Origin: JBEIUO01 sp964549785
Lineage (GTDB): Bacteria > Planctomycetota > Phycisphaerae > Phycisphaerales > UBA1924
DNA length: 13,268 nt
Direction of reading: 5' to 3'
NCBI GenBank assembly: GCA_964549785.1
Contig: CAZJXA010000082.1
Span: 1-13,268 of the forward strand
The notes beneath the pieces are model-generated. The model made no database searches and was not told where the DNA came from. It worked only from the letters and a program-made list of their open reading frames with translations. Below, one piece after another: positions 7,399-13,268 of this stretch. Position numbers and translations under genes: made by a program. Each line of letters opens with the position of its first letter. The stretch's first letter is position 1.

Positions 7399-8481
7399 TC
7401 ACTCCTTCAACGACGCCATATCGATCACGAACCGGTACTTGACGTCGCTCTTGAGCATCCGCTCATACGCCTCGTTGATCTTCTGGATCGGGATGATCTC
7501 GATCTCCGAAACGATCCCGTGCTTCGCGCAGAAGTCCAGCATCTCCTGCGTCTCCTTGATCCCGCCGATCAGCGAGCCCGCCATCCGCCGACGACCGAAG
7601 ATCATGCCGAACATGTCCACCGGCGGATGCGGCTTGTCCGGGGCCCCCACCATGCACATCGTGCCGTCCCGCCGCAACTGTCCCAGCATCGCGTTGATGT
7701 CATGCGGAGCCGAAACCGTGTTCACCATAAAATCCTGTTTCCCCGCGTTTCGCGCCATCTCCGAGGCGTCCTTGGAAATCACCACGTCGCTCGCGCCCAT
7801 CCGCCGCGCATCCTCGGCCTTGCCCGCCGACGTCGTGTACAGCGTGACATGAGCCCCGAGCGCGTGGGCGATCTTGACGGCCATGTGCCCCAGCCCCCCG
7901 AGGCCGACCACGCCCACCCGCGTGCCCTCGCTCACGTCCCACTCGCGCAGCGGTGAATACGTCGTGATCCCCGCGCACAACAGCGGCGCTGCCCCCGCGG
8001 GGTCGAGTTTCGGATCCACCCGGAGTACAAAGTCCTCGGTCACCGTGATCGACGTTGAGTACCCGCCGAACGTGTGGCCGCCCGAGTGCTTGTCGGGCCC
8101 GTTGTAACTGAAGACCATCCCCGGCCCCGCGCCCGTGCCCTCGCAGTAATTCTCCAGCCCTTCCTCGCAACTCGGGCAGCCCCGGCACGAGTCCACCAGG
8201 CAACCGACCGCCGCGATGTCGCCCTTTTTGAACTTCTTGACACCCGTCCCGGTCCGCGTCACCCGCCCCACCATCTCGTGCCCCGGCACGCACGGGTACA
8301 CCGTATTGTGCCATTCGTTCCTCACCTGGTGCAGGTCGGAATGGCACACACCGCAGAAGAGAATCTCGATCTCCACGTCGCCCGGGAGCGGGTCGCGCCG
8401 CTCGATCGACGTCAGCGACAAAGGCGACTGGGCGGCGGAAGCGGCGAAGGCACGGGTCGGTCGGGACACGATGGCGGGCAT
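7399..8481 (-). CDS. Zinc-dependent NADP alcohol dehydrogenase / aldehyde reductase (YahK/CAD-like)
   Basis: This is a 360-residue, full-length medium-chain dehydrogenase/reductase of the cinnamyl-alcohol dehydrogenase branch. Catalytic zinc ligands are Cys46 (CGVCHSD), His68-Glu69 (PGHEMVG) and Cys169 (LLCAGITTYSPL). The structural zinc cysteines are all present: Cys99, Cys102, Cys105 and Cys113. The Rossmann nucleotide motif GLGGLG spans 193-198, and TTS at 216-218 after the second strand fits NADP preference. Family members reduce a broad range of aldehydes to alcohols in the cytoplasm, often serving detoxification; the physiological substrate is unknown. A minus-strand AGGA (8489-8492) lies about eight bases before ATG 8481, supporting this start. 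The gene is monocistronic, converges on the M23 gene with a seven-base gap, and its leader carries a terminator-like hairpin. Confidence 0.95.
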   Translation of the reverse strand: MPAIVSRPTRAFAASAAQSPLSLTSIERRDPLPGDVEIEILFCGVCHSDLHQVRNEWHNTVYPCVPGHEMVGRVTRTGTGVKKFKKGDIAAVGCLVDSCRGCPSCEEGLENYCEGTGAGPGMVFSYNGPDKHSGGHTFGGYSTSITVTEDFVLRVDPKLDPAGAAPLLCAGITTYSPLREWDVSEGTRVGVVGLGGLGHMAVKIAHALGAHVTLYTTSAGKAEDARRMGASDVVISKDASEMARNAGKQDFMVNTVSAPHDINAMLGQLRRDGTMCMVGAPDKPHPPVDMFGMIFGRRRMAGSLIGGIKETQEMLDFCAKHGIVSEIEIIPIQKINEAYERMLKSDVKYRFVIDMASLKE

Positions 8482-8503
8482 GGGTGAATCCTGAAGGTGC
8501 GTG

Positions 8504-8537
8504 AAAAAAGCCGGGCCTCATCGTACTTCAGCCCGGC
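8504..8537 (-). terminator. Terminator-like hairpin in the reductase leader
   Basis: On the minus strand GCCGGGC (8537-8531), a 14-base loop and GCCCGGC (8516-8510) are followed immediately by six T residues (8509-8504). It lies 22 bases before the reductase start codon and in the same orientation. It could be an attenuator in the leader, or could end a short minus-strand transcript from the spacer. No gene is visible upstream on this strand to explain it as an ordinary gene-end terminator. Confidence 0.65.
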
Positions 8538-8765
8538 CGTCCGCAGGAGGTGCGCCACCGTTCTTTCTACCCGCCTCATTTCCCGCGGCGTGCGAGCACT
8601 CTTCACCGTGTGCAGGGCCGCCGCATGCCGCCGACCACGCGCGCCCGGGCGGTCTTCCGCCCGCGCTCGCGCTGCCCGTCTCCACCGCCCCATTTTTCAT
8701 AGCCCCCGGCACATGCGGTCTTTCGCATACCCTTATTCGAGCGGGGTGCGGGAGGTTCCGAAGCG
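8538..8765. promoter_or_regulatory. Divergent promoter region between reductase and kinase
   Basis: This spacer must hold the promoters of the minus-strand reductase and the plus-strand kinase, although no clear -35/-10 pair stands out. A small inverted repeat ATGCG-GTCTTT-CGCAT (8713-8728) lies about 40 bases before the kinase start. GGAGG (8751-8755), ten bases before ATG 8766, is the likely kinase ribosome site, with a slightly long spacing. Confidence 0.45.
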
Positions 8766-11378
8766 ATGAGCGACCAAACGGGGGCGACCAGCGAACAGCC
8801 GCGCCGCGGACGGGGTTCGTCCGAGGCGTTCGGCGCGAAGCCGCTCGTCGACCCCGGCCCCGACGCTCCCGAGCCGCCGAAGGCCAAGCCCGACTCGATC
8901 GGTCACTACAAGTTGCTCGAATTGCTCGGCGAAGGCGGCTTCGGCGTGGTCTGGCTCGCCGAACAGACCGAGCCGGTGCGGCGGCGGGTCGCCGTCAAGG
9001 TCATCAAGCCCGGGATGGACAGCAAGGCCGTGATCGCCCGCTTCGAGGCCGAACGCCAGGCCCTCGCCATGATGAGCCACCCCAACGTGGCCAAGGTCTT
9101 TGATGCGGGCACCACCCCGCTCAATGAGCCCGGCGGAGGCCGGCCCTACTTCGTCATGGAGCACGTCAAGGGCGCTCCTATCACCGAGTATTGCGACACC
9201 CACAAACTCACGATCGACCAGCGGCTGCGGCTCTTCGCCGTGGTCTGCGAGGCGGTCCAGCATGCCCATATGAAGGGCATCATCCACCGCGATCTCAAAC
9301 CATCCAACATTCTCGTCACCGTCGTTGAGTCCGGCGAGCCGCGACCCGTGGTCATCGACTTCGGCGTCGCTAAAGCCCTCGCGGGCCGCCTCACCGAGCA
9401 GACCATCTACACCGAGCGCGGCGTCCTCATCGGCACCCCCGAGTACATGAGCCCGGAGCAGGCCGAAATGGCCGAAACCGACATCGACACCCGTTCCGAC
9501 GTTTATTCGCTCGGGGTCGTGCTCTACCAACTCCTCAGCGGCTCCGCGCCCTTCGTCTCGGAAGCACTGCGAACCGCGGGTCTCAGCGGCCTGCAGAAGA
9601 TGATCCGGGAGTCCGAGCCGCCCCGCCCCAGCGACCTCGTCGCTTCCATGGACGACGCCGGTAAAGCGACCGGCGCGGCAGGGGGTAAGGGCGCCCGCAT
9701 CGCCGCCGCCCGCGGCCTGCGTCACGAAGAACTCATCACCATCCTCCGCCGCGAACTCGAGTGGATCCCGCTCAAGGCCATCCGCAAAGATCGAAGCGAC
9801 CGCTACCGCTCGGCCTCCGAAATGGCCGACGACGTCAAGAACTACCTCGAGAACCGCCCCCTGATCGCCGGCCCGGAGAAGACCGCGTACAAGGTCCGCA
9901 AGTTCGTCCGCCGCAACAAGGTGACGGTTGGTGCCGCCGGGTTGATCGCCGCCAGTCTGGTCGTCGCCACCGCCGTATCGCTGTGGTTCGGAGTGCGGGC
10001 CGCGGCCGCCACACGCCGCGAAACCGACCAGCGAGTCGCCGCCGAGGCTGCGGTCGTGCGGGCCGAAAAGATCAACTCCTTCATGACCCGCGCCTTCCGG
10101 GCCGGTGATGCCAGCACTGGCGGCCGTCAGGACGCCACCATCATCCACGCGATGCAGAACGGCATCGCGGAGATCGAGGCCGGTGCCTTCGCCGACGACC
10201 CCGAAACCGAGGCCTCCCTTCGTGAAACCATCGGCACGATCCTGATGACCAACGGCAAACTGCAGGACGCCGAGGCCCAGTTGACCGTCCTCCTCAGCAT
10301 CCGACGACGGCTCTTCCCCGGCGACCACCCGGGCGTCGCCTCGGCGCTCAATAACCTGGCCGCCGTCCGCAAAGATTTCGGCCGCACCGTCGAGTCCGAA
10401 GCCCTGGCCTCCGAGGCCCTCGCGATGCGCCGTCGGATGTTCACCGGCGACCATCCAGACGTCGCGTCGAGCCTCAACACCCTCGCGGTCCTGCGCGATG
10501 CCGTCGGTCGGAGCGAGGAAGCGGAACCGCTCTTTGAGGAAGCCCTCGCGATGCGGCGGCGCCTTTTCACGGGCGACCACGACGAGGTCGCCCGAAGCCT
10601 CATCGCCCTCGGTCACATCAATAGCGCCCTCGGCAGGGACGCCCGGGCCGAGGCGCTGCAGTCCGAGGGCCTCGCGATGCAGCGACGCCTGTACCGCGGC
10701 GATCACCCCGCCATCGCCCTCAGCCTCGCCAACCTCGCCAACATCGTCGAAAGCCGGGGCCGGATCAACGAGGCCGAGCCCATGCACGTTGAAGCACTGG
10801 AGATGCGCCGACGCCTGTTCAAGGGGGACCATCCCAGCATCGCGAACAGCATCAACAACTTGGCGCACGCCCGCACGGCGATGAACCGGCTCGAGGATGC
10901 GGAATCGCTCTTCGAGGAATCGCTCGGCATGTACCGCCGCATTCTCAACGCCGAGCATCCCATGATCGGGATGGCCCTCAGCAACCTCGCGCAGGCCCGT
11001 ATCAAACTCAGCAAGTTCGCCGAGGCCGAACCGCTGCTCACCGAGGCCGTAGGCATCGTGACGCGGGCCCGCCGGGGCGATCACCCCGACATCGTGACCT
11101 GCACCCTCAACCTCGCCCACCTGCACCTCCGCACCGAAGCCAAGTGGGACGAGGCCCGCGAGGGGTTCGAGGCCGGTGTCGCCATGCAGCGCCGTCTCTC
11201 GCCCAACGGTTCCCCGTCGCTCGCCTCGGTCCTCTGGAAGCGGGGCAAGGCCAGACGAACGATGGGGGACGCCACGGGCGCACGGTCCGACCTTCTGGAA
11301 GCCGTCGCCGTTGCGGAAAAAGTGCTGCTGGAAGACCACCCAGACCTCGCCAAGTACCGGGCAGAATTGGACAAGTGA
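8766..11378 (+). CDS. Membrane Ser/Thr protein kinase with C-terminal TPR tract
   Basis: The protein has 870 residues. After a Gly/Pro-rich tail (1-45) comes a Hanks-type kinase domain (about 48-370). Its motifs are complete: GEGGFGVV loop (55-62), VAVKVIK with Lys78, HRDLKPSN with Asp176 and Asn181, DFG (198-200) and GTPEYMSPEQ (223-232). The segment ELEWIPLKAIRKDRSDRY ends the domain in the style common in planctomycete kinases. One hydrophobic helix (about 386-411) should cross the inner membrane. The remainder (about 455-865) is a TPR array with a regular 42-residue unit carrying RRRLFxGDHPxVAxSLNNLA and EAEPLxxEAL. With one transmembrane helix, the TPR part would be outside the cytoplasm, where it could bind ligand or partner proteins and signal inward. 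All catalytic residues are intact, so it should be active. It is a single gene, divergent from the reductase; its substrates are unknown. Confidence 0.96.
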   Translation: MSDQTGATSEQPRRGRGSSEAFGAKPLVDPGPDAPEPPKAKPDSIGHYKLLELLGEGGFGVVWLAEQTEPVRRRVAVKVIKPGMDSKAVIARFEAERQALAMMSHPNVAKVFDAGTTPLNEPGGGRPYFVMEHVKGAPITEYCDTHKLTIDQRLRLFAVVCEAVQHAHMKGIIHRDLKPSNILVTVVESGEPRPVVIDFGVAKALAGRLTEQTIYTERGVLIGTPEYMSPEQAEMAETDIDTRSDVYSLGVVLYQLLSGSAPFVSEALRTAGLSGLQKMIRESEPPRPSDLVASMDDAGKATGAAGGKGARIAAARGLRHEELITILRRELEWIPLKAIRKDRSDRYRSASEMADDVKNYLENRPLIAGPEKTAYKVRKFVRRNKVTVGAAGLIAASLVVATAVSLWFGVRAAAATRRETDQRVAAEAAVVRAEKINSFMTRAFRAGDASTGGRQDATIIHAMQNGIAEIEAGAFADDPETEASLRETIGTILMTNGKLQDAEAQLTVLLSIRRRLFPGDHPGVASALNNLAAVRKDFGRTVESEALASEALAMRRRMFTGDHPDVASSLNTLAVLRDAVGRSEEAEPLFEEALAMRRRLFTGDHDEVARSLIALGHINSALGRDARAEALQSEGLAMQRRLYRGDHPAIALSLANLANIVESRGRINEAEPMHVEALEMRRRLFKGDHPSIANSINNLAHARTAMNRLEDAESLFEESLGMYRRILNAEHPMIGMALSNLAQARIKLSKFAEAEPLLTEAVGIVTRARRGDHPDIVTCTLNLAHLHLRTEAKWDEAREGFEAGVAMQRRLSPNGSPSLASVLWKRGKARRTMGDATGARSDLLEAVAVAEKVLLEDHPDLAKYRAELDK
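10311..11070 (+). repeat. Degenerate 126-base tandem units encoding TPRs
   Basis: The LFxGDHP word recurs every 126 bases, at about 10311, 10437, 10563, 10689 and 10815, with decayed copies near 10941 and 11067. Each unit encodes a 42-residue kinesin-light-chain-like TPR. The third unit has GDHDE and the sixth NAEHPM in place of GDHP. DNA identity between neighbours is moderate, which means an old duplication series. Confidence 0.85.
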
Positions 11379-11410
11379 ACCGCGATCGTGCGGCGTGTGG
11401 TAACCCGTCT

Positions 11411-11510
11411 TCACTCCCCCCGCGAAGCGATATACGACCCCGGTTTCCGTGATCAGGGACCGTGGCCGCGCCGGATCATCCTCGATCTTGTGCCGCACCT
11501 GGGCCGCGTT
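11411..11510 (-). pseudogene. C-terminal remnant of an OmpR/KdpE-type response regulator
   Basis: Reading the minus strand from 11510 gives NAAQVRHKIEDDPARPR, then SLITETGVVYRFAGG. This matches the end of the winged-helix DNA-binding domain of OmpR-family regulators, closest in my memory to KdpE, whose C-terminus carries DPARPR and ITETGIGYRF. Only about 32 codons survive. Everything upstream (receiver domain and most of the winged helix) is missing, and the homology stops about 12 bases short of the tRNA-Ser 3' end. The frame now runs past the expected end. Removing one base from the six-base C run on the plus strand (11416-11421) would bring the TGA at 11413-11411 into frame, giving an end of the usual length. 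It is therefore both truncated and frameshifted. No start codon or ribosome site is present. The alternative, chance antisense similarity, seems unlikely given the length of the match. Confidence 0.72.
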
Positions 11511-11521
11511 CCCTGCGAAAA

Positions 11522-11606
11522 CGGTGCGTGAGGGATTCGAACCCCCGAGACCTTTCGATCTACTCGATTTCAAGTCGAGCGCCTTCGGCCGCTCGGCCAA
11601 CGCACC
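11522..11606 (-). tRNA. trnS(uga): tRNA-Ser (anticodon UGA)
   Basis: On the minus strand GGTGCGT (acceptor 5') pairs with ACGCACC, with a G discriminator at 11522. The anticodon stem CTCGA/TCGAG encloses the loop CTTGAAA, giving anticodon TGA (complement of 11570-11572). A long variable arm (TAGATCGAAAGGTCTC), typical of class II serine tRNAs, precedes the T-arm with loop TTCGAAT. The 3' CCA is not encoded and must be added after transcription. It reads UCA and probably other UCN codons. The gene is the last of a minus-strand run after the zinc-ribbon protein. Confidence 0.97.
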
Positions 11607-11704
11607 AAGTGGCAGCAGGGTAGGAAGCCCGAAGATGCCTTCTTCGCCCCGACGCCCAAACGCCTCCTGGCCATCGTCAATCCATGTGGGTGCAAAAATC
11701 AACC

Positions 11705-11739
11705 ATCTGCTTCTTATCTGCCCATCTGCCCATCTGCCT
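11705..11739. repeat. Short octamer repeat ATCTGCCC
   Basis: ATCTGCCC occurs at 11716-11723 and 11724-11731, with near copies ATCTGCCT (11732-11739) and ATCTGCTT (11705-11712). The last copy touches the stop codon of the zinc-ribbon gene. The surrounding 40 bases are lower in GC than the neighbourhood. It is a simple-sequence repeat without a known role. Confidence 0.7.
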
Positions 11740-12080
11740 CACGCCGGCCGTTTCCACCCAACCTCCTCATCCCGCTCCAGCATCACCACGCTCTGCTTGC
11801 TGCACCGTTTGCACACGATCGCTTTGTCATCCGCCGGGCTCCGCCACACCGGGTCGCCGTTATTCGACAGGCACAGGGAGCACACCTCGTGCTCCGCCAG
11901 CGGGTCGCCCCCCAAGTTCAGCCACAATTCCCGGTACGACATCCCGAGGCAATTCCCGCAGATCAGGCTGCCGCGATGCCCCTCGATCATGGGCCGATCC
12001 TCACGCCACGTCCCTCCGCAAAAATCACAAATGAAATCCTCGGCCGTCATCTCCTCAGGGTTCGCGCCGGGTCGGTGCAT
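11739..12080 (-). CDS. Small duplicated C4 zinc-ribbon protein (ClpX-type finger)
   Basis: This 113-residue protein is built from two C4 zinc fingers. The first uses Cys18, Cys21, Cys41 and Cys44 (ICDFCGGTW, ICGNCL). The second uses Cys67, Cys70, Cys90 and Cys93 (VCSLCL, VCKRCSK). Both have CX2C-X19-CX2C spacing, and all four Cys positions recur after 49 residues, so the protein is an internal duplication. The first finger resembles the ClpX N-terminal C4 finger, which recognises adaptors and substrates, but there is no ATPase here. A scaffold, adaptor or nucleic-acid role is possible; I cannot assign one. The start is uncertain: ATG 12080 has no clear ribosome site, while Met11 (12050) has GAGGAG directly abutting it, too close to work normally. 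The first zinc ligands follow either start. The gene lies 64 bases downstream of the glycosyltransferase on the same strand, so co-transcription is possible. Confidence 0.8.
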   Translation of the reverse strand: MHRPGANPEEMTAEDFICDFCGGTWREDRPMIEGHRGSLICGNCLGMSYRELWLNLGGDPLAEHEVCSLCLSNNGDPVWRSPADDKAIVCKRCSKQSVVMLERDEEVGWKRPA

Positions 12081-12144
12081 CGACCATCGTAAGACGGATC
12101 AGGAGATGGAAAGAACCACACGTCTCTCCCGGCTGCCGCTGTGC

Positions 12145-13268
12145 TCACCCCACACCCACGACCGGCAACTCGTTTACCCGGGCCGGCCCCAACGCCACCC
12201 CCGCCGAATACCACAACCCTCGCGCTGCATTCCACACACTCCTCGGCAACGTCCTCCATGGCCTCACCGCAACTTCAAAGAACGAGTCGCCCGCCACCAC
12301 GATCGCGTACCGCCCGTGGATCCACGCCGTACACCACCCCACCGGCACCACGCACAGGTCGGCGTTCGCGCCCAGCACCAGCCGCCGTAACGCGTGCCAC
12401 GCCGTCACGGCTACCAACGCCACCGCGGGCCCGCCGTGCCAGGTCGCGTGGTGCCGCGGGTCCAGGTACGCCTTCGCGAGTTGTTCCTTGACATCCGCGT
12501 AACCAGGCCAGTTTTCACCTAGCGCTGGATGCACAAACACCTTCGCCCCCGGTCCCAGCCGCTTCTTCGCATCTTCGATCGCGCCCGCCAATTCGCGCAG
12601 CGGCCGCAAGGTTGGACCCTTGGGCAGCTCAACGGTCCCCAACCATCCCGGCCCGGTCGTTCGGCCCGCCGCCGCGTCTTTCAGCCCGCGCACGCACGCC
12701 TCCGCCAAGTCGTGCAACCCCATCGTTGACAACGCCGTCAGGAAGCCCGTTTGCAGCAACCCCTTCCGAAACCGCACGCTTCGCGCCAGCCCCAGCCGGT
12801 TCAGCGGGCCGAACCCGTTCCTCGCTCCGTAATACCGGAACCCCTTCGCGAACTTCCGCCACGGGTGGTAGACCACCGAACCGGGAACACCCGCCAGAGT
12901 CTTGCCGGTCTTCTGCGCAACCGCGATCGTCCAATCCACGTCGTCATCAAAGATAAACACCTCGGGCATCAGTCCCGTGGCACGGACCGCCTCCGCCCGC
13001 ACCAGCAGGCTGCACGCCGCCAGATAGTCGCACGCTTTCAGATGCGTCACCGGCGTGTGGCCGGTGGCCGCCGGCACCCAGTTCCCCACCGCCCGATCCA
13101 CCATCCCGCCGATCTCGTACGTAAAGCCGCTGGCCGTGTCCCGCAACTCGGAACCGACCGCCGCCAACTCCTCATACCCGCTCAGGACGTCCACCAGCAC
13201 CCGCAGCGCCTCGCACGTGGGCCGCACGTCGCTGTCGAGAAGCCAGAGAAAATCGGGCGGTGGGGAAC
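12145..13268 (-). CDS. Family 2 glycosyltransferase, N-terminus beyond the window
   Basis: About 373 residues are visible; the frame is open to the window edge, so the start and the nucleotide-binding first strand are missing. Reading from the edge it begins SPPPDFLWLLDSDV (13267-13226), holding the DxD metal-binding motif of GT-A glycosyltransferases. FIFDDDVDWT (about 12931-12960) followed by VVYHPWRKF matches the acidic acceptor-site block of GT2 enzymes near rhamnosyltransferases. The last 170 residues are unusual for a minimal GT2; they include an Ala/Val/Trp-rich stretch (TWHGGPAVALVAVTAWHALR) that may associate with the membrane. Family knowledge suggests sugar transfer from a nucleotide sugar to a polysaccharide, lipid or protein; donor and acceptor cannot be read. 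The GTG at 13227 is internal to the conserved domain and is not the start. The stop is TGA at 12147-12145. Confidence 0.9.
   Translation of the reverse strand, partial: SPPPDFLWLLDSDVRPTCEALRVLVDVLSGYEELAAVGSELRDTASGFTYEIGGMVDRAVGNWVPAATGHTPVTHLKACDYLAACSLLVRAEAVRATGLMPEVFIFDDDVDWTIAVAQKTGKTLAGVPGSVVYHPWRKFAKGFRYYGARNGFGPLNRLGLARSVRFRKGLLQTGFLTALSTMGLHDLAEACVRGLKDAAAGRTTGPGWLGTVELPKGPTLRPLRELAGAIEDAKKRLGPGAKVFVHPALGENWPGYADVKEQLAKAYLDPRHHATWHGGPAVALVAVTAWHALRRLVLGANADLCVVPVGWCTAWIHGRYAIVVAGDSFFEVAVRPWRTLPRSVWNAARGLWYSAGVALGPARVNELPVVGVG

Noticed and set aside
8496..8504. GGTGCGTGA matching the tRNA-Ser 3' end (11523-11531), as a possible attachment-site pair around the kinase gene
   Set aside because: Only nine bases match, which is plausible by chance in GC-rich DNA. 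No integrase or mobility gene lies between, and the match does not extend into the T-arm.
11379..11410. CCGC-GATCGT-GCGG just after the kinase stop as a terminator
   Set aside because: The stem is only four base pairs and no T-tract follows.
8733..11702. A 989-codon open frame on the minus strand
   Set aside because: It lies antisense to the well-supported kinase and runs through the tRNA. It is a shadow caused by GC-rich codon bias. Only its first part overlaps something real, the response-regulator remnant.
1..13268. CRISPR array, insertion sequence or prophage
   Set aside because: No regularly spaced repeats, transposase, integrase or structural phage genes are visible. The only repeats are protein-coding TPR and ALVCEGE units and a short octamer.

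Overview
This 13.3-kb window is GC-rich bacterial DNA, most likely from a planctomycete and perhaps Phycisphaerae-like (inferred from gene content, not from a marker gene). The clues are a Ser/Thr protein kinase fused to a long TPR tract, a secreted protein with a planctomycete-style VPAPAS...ARRRR sorting tail, a ClpX-type zinc-ribbon protein of a kind I associate with this phylum, and monocistronic genes on alternating strands.

Layout, left to right. 1-708 holds no convincing gene but has a plausible promoter. A PEP-CTERM-like secreted protein (709-1374, +) ends at a strong intrinsic terminator (1400-1430), which it may share with a converging OPT-family transporter (1451-3319, -). After a 488-base spacer comes a two-gene, same-strand peptidoglycan-hydrolase cassette. 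The first gene is LysM + peptidoglycan-binding + zinc amidase (3808-5199, +). The second is a large M23-type metallopeptidase (5229-7391, +). It converges, 7 bases apart, on a zinc alcohol/aldehyde reductase (7399-8481, -). A divergent spacer carries a terminator-like hairpin in the reductase leader. Then comes the TPR protein kinase (8766-11378, +).

The right end is all minus-strand: a short remnant of an OmpR/KdpE-type response regulator (11411-11510), a tRNA-Ser(UGA) (11522-11606), a duplicated C4 zinc-ribbon protein (11739-12080), and a family 2 glycosyltransferase that runs off the window (12145-13268).

Functional reading. The two cell-wall hydrolases are the clearest candidate for a dedicated system. 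They would cut complementary bonds in peptidoglycan (amide and peptide). Both carry extra wall-binding and beta-rich segments, and neither has a visible signal peptide, so they may be cargo of a specialised secretion or injection machine. No immunity gene or delivery component lies in the window, so this is inference. The rest looks like ordinary chromosomal content, apart from the response-regulator remnant abutting the tRNA gene, which looks like the scar of a past rearrangement.
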